NCBI GenBank assembly: GCA_963766995.1
Contig: CAVYCE010000001.1
Location: forward strand, 1,082,891 to 1,146,890
Source of the DNA: Bog-473 sp963766995
Lineage (GTDB): Bacteria; Actinomycetota; Acidimicrobiia; Acidimicrobiales; RAAP-2
DNA length: 64,000 nt
Direction of reading: 5' to 3'
The notes under the pieces are model-generated. The model saw only the letters and a list, made by a program, of their open reading frames with translations, was not told the DNA's origin and ran no database searches. Below, one piece after another: positions 52,423 through 60,570 of the stretch. The stretch's first letter is position 1, and every line of letters starts with the position of its first letter. The translations under genes and the position numbers were made by a program.

Positions 52423-53270
52423 TGGGCCACGTTGCGTTCGTACACAATGCGCAGTCCATGCAGGGTCAGCCAAGGTTCCACGTGCTCAATGGTGTCCGAA
52501 TGTGGCGCGATGAGCGAACTGAGGCCCCCGGTGGCCACCACGGTCGATGGCCCCAGCTCCTCCATGAAGCGCCGAGCCAGCCCGTCGACCTGGGCCGCGA
52601 AGCCGTACAACGTCCCCGACTCGATCGATTCCACCGTCGAGCGCCCAATCACGCTGCGCGGCTCGACCAGTTCCACGCGCCGCAGCGCTGCCGCGTGTTG
52701 ATAGAGTGCCTCCAGGCTGATGGCCACCCCCGGCGTAATGGCCCCGCCGAGATACTCCCCCGACGCACTGATGGCTTCCACGGTTGTGGCCGTACCCATG
52801 TCGATGACGACACAGGGGCCGCCGTAGAGGTCATAGGCCCCCACCGCATTGGCCACCCGGTCTGCCCCAACCTCCTTGGGATTGTCATAAAGGATGGGCA
52901 TCCCGCTCTTGGTGCCGGGTCCGAGCACCACGCAAGGCACAGTGGAAAACCACCGAGTGGCCATCTGCCGGAGTTCACCGGTGACATGGGGCACCGACGA
53001 GCTCACGGCAATTCCCGTCACCGAAGTGGCGATGTCGAGCCCCTCCAGGTCCAGGAGCTGGGTGAGCAGGACGGCGTGCTCATCGGGCGTGCGAGTGGGC
53101 ACAGTGGACAGGCGCCAATGGTGCGTCAACCCGCGAGGCGCCGTTGGGTCGTGTTCGGTGCCGATGCCCACGCCCACGCTCTCCTCAGGAGCGGCCCGGG
53201 CGTCGGCCTCGTCGCGGGCGTACAACCCGATCACGGTCTCGGTATTCCCCACATCAATTACCAACAGCAC
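52419..53270 (-). CDS. coaX: Type III pantothenate kinase
   Basis: This 283-residue ASKHA-fold kinase has DVGNT (residues 6-10), the family mark GADRVANAVGAYDLY and DMGTATT. CoaX phosphorylates pantothenate, the first step to CoA, and is insensitive to CoA feedback. It has an insertion near residues 20-45 (EADARAAPEESVGVG) compared with the shortest homologues. Three bases separate it from nadC. It follows panC and panD in the same run, so pantothenate synthesis and use are linked. Confidence 0.95.
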   Translation of the reverse strand: MLLVIDVGNTETVIGLYARDEADARAAPEESVGVGIGTEHDPTAPRGLTHHWRLSTVPTRTPDEHAVLLTQLLDLEGLDIATSVTGIAVSSSVPHVTGELRQMATRWFSTVPCVVLGPGTKSGMPILYDNPKEVGADRVANAVGAYDLYGGPCVVIDMGTATTVEAISASGEYLGGAITPGVAISLEALYQHAAALRRVELVEPRSVIGRSTVESIESGTLYGFAAQVDGLARRFMEELGPSTVVATGGLSSLIAPHSDTIEHVEPWLTLHGLRIVYERNVAQ

Positions 53271-53273
53271 GGC

Positions 53274-54152
53274 TCAGCCACTCTCCCCGGATCGCCATAC
53301 CAGGTCCAGGCCCAAATCGAGCACCGTGGCCGAATGAGTCAACGCGCCCACCGAAATCCGATCCGGCCCGGCCGCGGCGTAGTCACCGATGGTCCCCAAG
53401 TTGATATTGCCGGACACCTCAATCAGCACCGAGCCCCCACCGGCAGCGCGCGCCACGCCGATGGCGCGTCCGACGGTCCCCGGGTCCATGTTGTCCAGCA
53501 GGACGGAGTCGACCCCGGCCCGGGCCGCTTCCTCCACCTGGGATACGTCGTCACATTCGACCTGCACCATTCGGCCCGGCCACAATTGGCGCGCCTTGGC
53601 CACGGCGTCGGTGATGCCCACCCCGGCCAGGTGGTTGTCTTTGACCAGGACGGACTCGGAGAGGCTGGATCGATGGTTGACACCGCCACCGGCTCGCACG
53701 GCGGCCTTCTCGAGGGCTCGTAGTCCCGGCGTGGTCTTGCGCGTGTCGAGCACTTGTACCTTGGGATTGCGTTCGTGGGCCGCCGCCACGTGACGTGCGG
53801 TCAACGTGGCAATACCGGAGAGATGGCCCAGAAAATTCAGCGCCGTGCGTTCGGCCGTGAGGATGGGTCGCAGAGTGCCCTTGACGTCCATCACGACCTG
53901 GCCGGGTGACAGCAGGTCACCGTCAGTGGCCTGCCACTCCACCTCGAGCGTTGGATCCAGTCGGCGAAAGGTCTCGGTGACGCAGTCACGCCCGGCCAGC
54001 ACTCCGGCTGCTCGCGCCCGCAAGGCGAAATGCGCCTGGGCGTCGGCCGGCACCAGCGACGCCGTGAGGTCGCCATCGGCCAGCAGGTCTTCGTCCAGCG
54101 CACGCTGGACGGCATCAGCCACGATGTCAGCCCACGACAGCTCCTCCGTCAC
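53274..54152 (-). CDS. nadC: Nicotinate-nucleotide pyrophosphorylase (carboxylating)
   Basis: This 292-residue enzyme makes nicotinate mononucleotide from quinolinate and PRPP. Family marks are LNFLGHLSGIATLTA, TRKTTPGLRALEKAAVRAGG, NHRSSLSE and VLIEVSGNINLG. It overlaps nadB by 4 bp (54149-54152). nadA (quinolinate synthase), needed between NadB and NadC, is not in the window. Confidence 0.96.
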   Translation of the reverse strand: MTEELSWADIVADAVQRALDEDLLADGDLTASLVPADAQAHFALRARAAGVLAGRDCVTETFRRLDPTLEVEWQATDGDLLSPGQVVMDVKGTLRPILTAERTALNFLGHLSGIATLTARHVAAAHERNPKVQVLDTRKTTPGLRALEKAAVRAGGGVNHRSSLSESVLVKDNHLAGVGITDAVAKARQLWPGRMVQVECDDVSQVEEAARAGVDSVLLDNMDPGTVGRAIGVARAAGGGSVLIEVSGNINLGTIGDYAAAGPDRISVGALTHSATVLDLGLDLVWRSGESG

Positions 54153-55756
54153 CGTTTCCCTCCACCGTGATGGACCAGTCGGGTTCGCCAGGCCGAGTCT
54201 GCCGTCGGGAATTCACTGCGCGAATGGGCCCCGCGACTCTCCGTGCGTGCTGTGGCCGACACCAGCAGTGCATCGGCCAGTTGCACCAGGTTCCCAAGCT
54301 CGACCGCCTGTACCGAAGCGGTGCGATCACCCATGCCGCCCACAATGTCATCCACCGCGGTGGCCGCAGCTGTAAGCGATTCGGCTGAGCGCACGACCCC
54401 GGCGCCTCCAGTCATGGTCCGCTGCAAGTGGTCGCGCAGCTTGCCAATGTCCGGCACACCGGCGGCCGACTCGTTGGCACGGGGCCACGAACGCGGCGAC
54501 TCCGTAAGCCAGGTGCAGCCGATCCCATCCAATGAGGCGCCTGAGAGCACCGCCCGCATGGCCCCGCTGTCTTCGGGTCCGTCGCTGCCCGACGCGATGC
54601 GCTCGACCACGCGGGCGCCGAAGACCATGCCTTCGAGCAATGAATTGGAGGCCAGTCGATTGGCGCCATGCACGCCCGAACAGGCCACCTCGCCGATGGC
54701 CCACAAGCCGGGGAGCGCCGTGGCCCCCCACAAGTCCGTCACCACACCGCCAGAAAGGTGGTGGGCCGCTGGTGCAATGGGGATCCAATCCTTCTCCGGG
54801 TCCAATCCGATGGAGGACAGCGAGGCGGCAATGGTGGGGAAGCGAGCGGCGAAGCGCTCCAATCCCGTCGCGTCGAGCCACAGGTGGTCCGTCCCTTGTC
54901 TGGCCATGCACGCGGCCATGGCGCGCGACACCACGTCACGCGGAGCGAGCTCGTCGACGAACTGTGCGCCGTCTGCATCGCGCAGCAGCGCCCCATGTCC
55001 TCGCAGTGCTTCCGACAACAGCGGGCGTGGCATGGCCGGATGATGCAGTGCAGTCGGGTGAAACTGCACGAACTCCACATCGGCGGTGGGCACCCCGGCC
55101 CGAAGCGCCATGGCCACCCCGTCTCCGGTCGACTCCGGTGGATTGGTGGTGACGGAGAACAACTGGCCTGCTCCTCCGGTGGCCAGCACCACGTGTTCGG
55201 CCCGGACCTCGACCACGGACCCCGTCGGGGCCAGCGCAGTGACGCCCATGCATCGGCCGCCCTCTACCAGCAGGTCCAGGGCAAACCACCCTTCAAGCAC
55301 AGCACTGGCCGTTCGATAGGTGGCATCGACCAGGGCGCGTTCCACCTCAGCGCCGGTGGCTGCGCCACCGGCGTGCACCACTCGTGGACGGGAGTGCCCA
55401 CCTTCTCGAGCCAGTGACAGCGAACCAGTGGCCTCGCGATCGAATTCCACTCCGAGGGTGATGAGTTCGTGCACGCGCCCTGGACCTTCATCGACCAAAA
55501 TGCGCACCGCTTCTTCGTCACACAGTCCGGCTCCGGCAGCCAGAGTGTCGGCCAGGTGCAGATCGGTGGAGTCTTCGTCGCCCCCCAGCACCGCGGCCAC
55601 GCCGCCCTGAGCCCAACGGGTAGCCGACTGCGAGAGCACGCCCTTGGTCAGGACTCCCACGTTTGGGCCAGCCAGCCGAACGGCCGCCGACAACCCAGCC
55701 ACTCCACTACCCAGCACCAGGACATGGAATGGTCCAGGCTGGGCCTCGCCGGTCAC
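54149..55756 (-). CDS. nadB: L-aspartate oxidase
   Basis: This 535-residue flavoprotein oxidises L-aspartate to iminoaspartate for NAD synthesis. It has the FAD-binding VLGSGVAGLSAAVRL (Gly-rich loop at residues 16-21), LAREGGHSRPRVVHAGG, EFVQFHPTALH and the Gly-rich loop GEVACSGVHGANRLASNSLL. GTG 55756 overlaps the panD stop as GTGA. It belongs to the panD-nadB-nadC chain. Confidence 0.96.
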   Translation of the reverse strand: MTGEAQPGPFHVLVLGSGVAGLSAAVRLAGPNVGVLTKGVLSQSATRWAQGGVAAVLGGDEDSTDLHLADTLAAGAGLCDEEAVRILVDEGPGRVHELITLGVEFDREATGSLSLAREGGHSRPRVVHAGGAATGAEVERALVDATYRTASAVLEGWFALDLLVEGGRCMGVTALAPTGSVVEVRAEHVVLATGGAGQLFSVTTNPPESTGDGVAMALRAGVPTADVEFVQFHPTALHHPAMPRPLLSEALRGHGALLRDADGAQFVDELAPRDVVSRAMAACMARQGTDHLWLDATGLERFAARFPTIAASLSSIGLDPEKDWIPIAPAAHHLSGGVVTDLWGATALPGLWAIGEVACSGVHGANRLASNSLLEGMVFGARVVERIASGSDGPEDSGAMRAVLSGASLDGIGCTWLTESPRSWPRANESAAGVPDIGKLRDHLQRTMTGGAGVVRSAESLTAAATAVDDIVGGMGDRTASVQAVELGNLVQLADALLVSATARTESRGAHSRSEFPTADSAWRTRLVHHGGGKR

Positions 55757-56145
55757 GCTGATTCGGTCAGTGCCAGCTCGGCGTCGAGACGGGCAGACAC
55801 CTCGTCGATAACCCGGTTGCGGCCGTCGACGTGCACCACGCGAGGCACGTAGTCCGAGAGCTCCTCGCGCTCGTACTCGGCGTAGGTGATGATGATGACC
55901 TTGTCACCCGGCGACACCAAGCGGGCGGCGGCGCCGTTGAGACAGATCTGCCCTCGCTCGCCCTCTATCGCATAGGTTTCGAAACGGGCACCGTTGTCGA
56001 TGTCGAGGACCGCCACTTGTTCATAGGGGAGGATGTCGGCCAGCGCCATCAGCTCGGTATCGATGCTGACGGATCCGACGTAGTTGAGATTGGCCCCGGT
56101 CACCGTGGCCCGGTGGATCTTGGACTTCATCATGCGACGGCGCAT
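55753..56145 (-). CDS. panD: Aspartate 1-decarboxylase (pyruvoyl enzyme)
   Basis: This 130-residue proenzyme makes beta-alanine from aspartate. It has MKSKIHRATVTGANLNYVGS and self-cleaves between Gly24 and Ser25 to form the pyruvoyl group. ICLNGAAARLVSPGDKVIII is conserved. ATG codons at 56133 and 56130 (MMKSKIH) are alternative starts closer to the usual N-terminus. It follows panC after 4 bp and overlaps nadB by 4 bp. Confidence 0.96.
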   Translation of the reverse strand: MRRRMMKSKIHRATVTGANLNYVGSVSIDTELMALADILPYEQVAVLDIDNGARFETYAIEGERGQICLNGAAARLVSPGDKVIIITYAEYEREELSDYVPRVVHVDGRNRVIDEVSARLDAELALTESA

Positions 56146-56149
56146 CGGG

Positions 56150-57049
56150 TTACCCGATCCTTTCCAGTTGGCGTGCTCGACGCTGGGCCACTACGACCGC
56201 AGCGCTGTTATCGATCAGTCGAACGGGTCCCACCGTGGCGGCAATCAGCAGCCGCACTTGCGTGGGGTCATCAATCGCAGCGCACTGGACCAAGGTGACG
56301 GCGTCCACCGCAACGGCGTAATCAAGTTGCACCATGGGCTCAGCCGCCACGGCCGCTCGCATCACATCGGTTACGGCCGAGGCTTCGATCGGTCCGTCAC
56401 CCAGCACACGACGACCGGCGGCCAGCGCTCGCGACAACACGGTGGCGGCTCGGCGTTCCTCGGCCGTCAGGCGTACGTTGCGACTGGAGAGCGCCAGGCC
56501 GTCGGCCTCGCGCACAATGGGACACCCGACGATGTCGACCGGCATTGACTGATCCCGAACCAGTTGTCGCACCACCGCCACTTGTTGGAAGTCCTTTTCG
56601 CCGAAGTAGGCGCGGCAAGCACCGGCGAGGTTGAAGAGCTTGGCCACCACGGTGGACACCCCGTCGAAATGCCCGGGACGAGAAGCCCCCTCCCACAGTT
56701 CGCTCACACCGCTCACCGACACCACTGTCGCCACCGGGGTCGGCCAATCGGGGTACATCTCGCTCACCCGAGGGGCGAAGACAACGTCGACGCCCTCGGA
56801 CGAGCACACCGAAAGGTCGGCCTCGAGCGTGCGTGGGTAGTTGTCGATATCAGCCGCGTCACCGAACTGGAGTGGGTTGACGAAAATGGTGACCGCCACC
56901 ACGTCGCATTCGGCTCGCGCCCGAGCCATCAGTGAGGAATGTCCGTCATGCAGTGCACCCATGGTGGGCACCAACCCCACGGTCCGACCGGTGGCCCGGG
57001 TCTGCTCCATGGCGGCCCGGAACTCGGTGATGGTCTCCACCAGGACCAT
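56150..57049 (-). CDS. panC: Pantothenate synthetase
   Basis: This 299-residue ligase joins pantoate and beta-alanine using ATP. It has VPTMGALHDGHSSLM, VAVTIFVNPLQFG, FGEKDFQQ and the KMSKS-like region ALSSRNVRL. It begins two bases after the stop of the DUF2520 gene and is followed by panD. No panB (ketopantoate hydroxymethyltransferase) is in the window. Confidence 0.97.
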   Translation of the reverse strand: MVLVETITEFRAAMEQTRATGRTVGLVPTMGALHDGHSSLMARARAECDVVAVTIFVNPLQFGDAADIDNYPRTLEADLSVCSSEGVDVVFAPRVSEMYPDWPTPVATVVSVSGVSELWEGASRPGHFDGVSTVVAKLFNLAGACRAYFGEKDFQQVAVVRQLVRDQSMPVDIVGCPIVREADGLALSSRNVRLTAEERRAATVLSRALAAGRRVLGDGPIEASAVTDVMRAAVAAEPMVQLDYAVAVDAVTLVQCAAIDDPTQVRLLIAATVGPVRLIDNSAAVVVAQRRARQLERIG

Positions 57050-57051
57050 CG

Positions 57052-57786
57052 CTATACCGCCGCCGGTGCGGTCACTGAATGGTGGGCCAGCTTGGTGGCC
57101 AGCGCAGCGCCCGCCTGGTAACCGGGACGCTCATCGGCCGGCAGGGCATCGAGGTGGCGGCTCAGGGTGGCCCAGTCGCCCCGCACCGCCGGCCCGGTCA
57201 GTGCCTGACGGGGTCCGAGCGTGGCCACGTCGTCCACGGCGGCTCGAGTCAGTGGCAAGAACGCATCGAGATGAAGACCGGCCGCCGCGGCCACTCGCTC
57301 CACCTGGCCCAGCAGAGCGACCACGTGGTTCGCGGCGATGCAGGCGGCAGCGTGATAGGCCGCCCGGTCGGTGTCGGCCACTTCCACCAGTCGCCCGCCC
57401 AGTGACTCGGCGATCATGCTGGCCGCCGGCGCACCGGAGACCGCGAAGGTCACACCGCTGGCTAGGCGTTGCGCGCCCACCAAGGCGTTGGGAAGGGGCA
57501 CCAGCGGATGCAGTGCGGCCCGTAGCAGGTGTGGCGCCAACACGTCGGTGCCCAAGGAACCCGAGAGATGCACGAGAGTGGTCGTGGCACAGGGTGTGAC
57601 GGCCGCCGCCACGGCAGAAATGACATCGTCCGGCGTGGCGATCAGAAGCACGTCGACGCCATCGGCGGCATGGGTCACGTCATCGTGTCGGCCTACAAAG
57701 CCGACAACGTCCCAGCCGTGCGCCGACAACGCAGCAGCCATTGAGGTTCCAGCCCGCCCGGGGCCGACAATTCGGATGGTGTGCAC
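57052..57786 (-). CDS. Rossmann-fold and DUF2520 domain protein (candidate ketopantoate reductase)
   Basis: This 244-residue protein has an N-terminal NAD(P)-binding domain (IRIVGPGRAGTSMAAALSAHG, then VLLIATPDDVI) and a C-terminal helical DUF2520 domain (AYHAAACIAANHVVALLGQ). The layout is that of 6-phosphogluconate-dehydrogenase-like reductases such as PanE. It sits two bases before panC, so I infer that it reduces ketopantoate to pantoate; this has not been shown from sequence. It is separated from folK by 66 bp. Confidence 0.85.
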   Translation of the reverse strand: MHTIRIVGPGRAGTSMAAALSAHGWDVVGFVGRHDDVTHAADGVDVLLIATPDDVISAVAAAVTPCATTTLVHLSGSLGTDVLAPHLLRAALHPLVPLPNALVGAQRLASGVTFAVSGAPAASMIAESLGGRLVEVADTDRAAYHAAACIAANHVVALLGQVERVAAAAGLHLDAFLPLTRAAVDDVATLGPRQALTGPAVRGDWATLSRHLDALPADERPGYQAGAALATKLAHHSVTAPAAV

Positions 57787-57852
57787 CTAACCTCCTTCGG
57801 CGTTCCAGCCCCTCTCGGGTGCCGTTCGCCTACAGGGCAGATAAACAGACGC

Positions 57853-58323
57853 CTAAAGCATACCCAACGGAAGGACCTCACCACCAGAGGCAATGACCTG
57901 GGCTTCTGTGACCAGATCCGGGGCCACGTCGCGCAGGGGTTGCAGTACGAAGCGTCGATCCCACAGGCGGGGATGCGGCACCACCAGATCGGCCTCGTCA
58001 ACTTCCATCTCACCCACCAGCAAGACGTCAGCATCGAGGGTTCGAGGGCCAAACCGAACTGTGCGGACTCGGTGGGCCGCCTCCTCTAGCGCCTGGCAGC
58101 GCTCCAGGAGCTGCCGCGGGCTGTCCGTAGTGAACAGCTCCACCACCAGGTTGAGATAGGGGCCAGCATCCTCCGGACCACCCACGGGTTCCGTCTCGTA
58201 TACCGGCGACACGGTCCGCACATCCCCTGAGGCAGACAGCTGCTCAACGGCTGATCGCAAGAGCGATCGCCGATCGCCCAAGTTGGAGCCCAGTCCGATG
58301 AAGGCCCGCTGGGCCGCGCTCAC
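57853..58323 (-). CDS. folK: 6-hydroxymethyl-7,8-dihydropterin pyrophosphokinase
   Basis: This 156-residue kinase of folate synthesis has AFIGLGSNLGDR, SPVYETEPVGGP, the metal-binding RFGPRTLDADVLL and VPHPRLWDRRFVLQPL. It overlaps the end of folB by 4 bp (58320-58323). The reading frame is intact, unlike folB and folE. Confidence 0.96.
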   Translation of the reverse strand: MSAAQRAFIGLGSNLGDRRSLLRSAVEQLSASGDVRTVSPVYETEPVGGPEDAGPYLNLVVELFTTDSPRQLLERCQALEEAAHRVRTVRFGPRTLDADVLLVGEMEVDEADLVVPHPRLWDRRFVLQPLRDVAPDLVTEAQVIASGGEVLPLGML

Positions 58324-58686
58324 TGGCGAGATCGGGTCACCCGCACGCCGGTAGTGGCCACCTGGAGGGGCAGCGGTGGTCGGAGCTTCCGCACCGTCAC
58401 CTCCACCGACACAATGCGGGAGTCCGTGATGAGGAGTGCATCGGCCAAACGGCCGGCGAGCGCTTCGAGCAGTTGGTAGGACAGGCCCGCCACCACGTCG
58501 GCCGCCACCTGGGCCAGTGCGCCGTAGTCCACGGTGTCGGACAGGTCGTCACTGCGCTGAGCCGCGCTCGGTGTCCACCTCAGCCACAATGTCCAATGAG
58601 AAGGGCTGAGCTCTGTCCCGCTCCTCGGCCAGCACGCCATGCACCCCAAGTACCTGCAGGTCCCGGATCTCGATCCGATCGGTCAT
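58320..58686 (-). pseudogene. folB: Dihydroneopterin aldolase, split by a one-base deletion
   Basis: From ATG 58686 the frame reads MTDRIEIRDLQVLGVHGVLA and IVAEVDTERG, then hits a stop soon after. The rest of FolB (SDDLSDTVDYGALAQVAADV to the end, with the active-site region VSVEVTVRKLRPPLPL) is in the next frame. Adding one base in the GCGCGG run near 58561-58566 restores ERAAQRSDDL and a normal protein of about 122 residues. FolB cleaves dihydroneopterin. It overlaps the upstream gene (58683-58686) and folK. A sequencing error is as likely as a real lesion. Confidence 0.85.
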
Positions 58687-59198
58687 GCGGGGGGTTGACG
58701 GTGCGGCAAATTGTCGAGCGATCCCAGCAACTCGCGGCCGGGCTCGCCCATGGCGTGCCCGCACACGTGTTCCATGAGGGCCACGGCCTGCGGCTCACTG
58801 TGGATGCGATTGGACCACACCAGGTAACCGGCCACGACACCCATGACCCGGTCACCAAGTTCGTCCTGGTGCACCAAGAGCCGAAGTCCGGCGGCCAGCG
58901 AATCGTCGATGTCCGTGAAGCATTCCGTCAGCACCGGACGTGGATCTCCGGACTTGGGCAGTGGGTAGTGGGCCCAGGCCATGCCTTCGTCTTCGTAGGC
59001 GTGCAGGTTGTGAGGGGAAGGCAGGAGCGAGATCACTCGGCCGAATCCTTGCTGGCGGAGCCAGATGATTTCCTCTTGGCGCCGCACCTTCCGGTGATTG
59101 GGCGAGAAGCCGCCCGGCCGCTCGCTGATGGCCAGGTGATCCTTCATGACCCAGGTGAAATTCCTCGGTGGGATGCCGGCCGCCCATTTCCCCTTCAT
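58683..59198 (-). CDS. Dual-specificity-phosphatase-like protein lacking the catalytic cysteine
   Basis: This 171-residue protein follows the plan of small tyrosine/dual-specificity phosphatases: HLAISERPGGFS, FGRVISLLPSPHNL, an acidic loop region (PLPKSGDPRP) and a P-loop position LLVHQDELGDRVMGVVAGYL. In active enzymes the loop is HCx5R; here His110 and Arg117 remain but Cys111 is Gln. It is therefore expected to be inactive and may bind a phosphorylated ligand or protein. It overlaps folP (59195-59198) and folB by 4 bp each, so it is a full member of the folate operon. The role is unknown. Confidence 0.75.
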   Translation of the reverse strand: MKGKWAAGIPPRNFTWVMKDHLAISERPGGFSPNHRKVRRQEEIIWLRQQGFGRVISLLPSPHNLHAYEDEGMAWAHYPLPKSGDPRPVLTECFTDIDDSLAAGLRLLVHQDELGDRVMGVVAGYLVWSNRIHSEPQAVALMEHVCGHAMGEPGRELLGSLDNLPHRQPPA

Positions 59199-59986
59199 GC
59201 CGCAGGACCATACAGCCGAGCCGACTGAACTGTGGCGGCGACATCGTGAACTCGCACCATTCCCGCCCCCGCCACCATGGCGGCCACGGCGGTGGCCAGG
59301 GAACCCTGTGCCCTCTCCTCCACTCCCAACGGCTCATTGGCCCCAGGTGACGCCAGGAGACCCAAAAAACGTTTCCGGCTGGTGCCAACCAGCACCCCGG
59401 CGCAGCCCACGTCAGACGCATTCGCCACCAATTCGGGCAGATGTCGCAGCAGGGACAGATTGTGCGCCATCGACTTGCCGAACCCGATACCGGGGTCAAC
59501 CCAGACCTCTTCCACCCCAGCCGCCAGGGCGTCTTTGGCCCGCGACAACACGAAGTCGAAGACTTCACTGACGACGTCGCCGTAATGGGGATCGTCCTGC
59601 ATAGTGCGGGGCTGCCCCTGCATGTGCATGGCCACCCAACCGACACCCTTGGATCGTGCCACTTCCCACTGGTTGGCCGAAATGTCGTTCACCAGCGTCG
59701 CCCCGGCGGCGGCGGCCGCTTGGGCCACCGCCGGTTTCACCGTATCGACGGACACGCGGACTCGCCCGGCCAATGCGGAAATCACGGGGATGACACGATC
59801 CAACTCCACCTGCTCGGGCACCGAAGCGGCACCCGGCCTCGATGATTCCCCACCGACGTCAATGATGTCGGCCCCTTCGGCCACCAGTTGTAGCCCGTGC
59901 GCCACAGCGGCCTCGGTGGTGTCGTAGCGCCCCCCGTCAAAAAAGGAGTCCGGCGTCACGTTCACGACGCCCATCACCAACGGCAC
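59195..59986 (-). CDS. folP: Dihydropteroate synthase
   Basis: This 263-residue TIM-barrel enzyme joins p-aminobenzoate to the pterin diphosphate and is the sulfonamide target. It has VMGVVNVTPDSFFDGG, IIDVGGESSRPGA, LVNDIS and VLVGTSRKRFLG. GTG 59986, four bases after the folE stop, gives the normal N-terminus; the longer frame would overlap folE. The frame is intact. Confidence 0.95.
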   Translation of the reverse strand: MPLVMGVVNVTPDSFFDGGRYDTTEAAVAHGLQLVAEGADIIDVGGESSRPGAASVPEQVELDRVIPVISALAGRVRVSVDTVKPAVAQAAAAAGATLVNDISANQWEVARSKGVGWVAMHMQGQPRTMQDDPHYGDVVSEVFDFVLSRAKDALAAGVEEVWVDPGIGFGKSMAHNLSLLRHLPELVANASDVGCAGVLVGTSRKRFLGLLASPGANEPLGVEERAQGSLATAVAAMVAGAGMVRVHDVAATVQSARLYGPAA

Positions 59987-59990
59987 GTGT

Positions 59991-60561
59991 TCAATGCCCT
60001 CGGATGAACTGCATCGCCTCGGCTCGAGTCGCCACATCGGACCGGAACAGTCCACGCACCGACGAAGTAACGGTCACCGTGCCGGGTTTCTTCACGCCTC
60101 GCATTGACATGCACAGGTGCTCAGCCTCAATGACAACGAGCACACCGCGTGGACGGAGCACCTGCTCAATCGCATCGGCAATCTGGGTGGTCATCCGCTC
60201 CTGTACCTGCAATCGACGCGCGATATCCGTCTACGAGGCGTGCCAGCTTCGACAGTCCGGTAATTCGTCCGTCCTCTGCCGGGATATACGCCACGTGCGC
60301 CTTCCCCAAGAACGGCACGAGATGGTGCTCGCACAGGCTGGCGAAGGGGATTTCACGCACCATGACCATTTCATCGTGCTCGGCCGCGAAGGTCACTTCG
60401 AGGTGCCTCGCCGGATCATCCTGCAAGCCCGCGAACAGCTCCTCGTACATGGCCGCTACCCGATTGGGCGTGTCGACCAGCCCGTCTCGACTGACGTCCT
60501 CGCCAATGGCGGCCAGAATCTCGGCCACTGCCGCCCGTACTCGCTCCTCGTCAACCGCCAT
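59991..60561 (-). pseudogene. folE: GTP cyclohydrolase I, split by a one-base insertion
   Basis: From ATG 60561 the first frame covers the catalytic core: FASLCEHHLVPFLGKAHVAY with zinc-ligand Cys and His, and ITGLSKLARLVDGY. The remainder (VQERMTTQIADAIEQVL, then EAEHLCMSMRGVKKPGTVT and the end) is in another frame. Removing one base near 60221-60222 restores DGYARRLQVQERM. FolE is the entry enzyme of folate synthesis. Without the C-terminal part, which has the second zinc Cys in EHLCMSMRG, it would be inactive. It follows tilS-hpt after 9 bp. Confidence 0.87.
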
Positions 60562-60570
60562 GGTGGTCCC

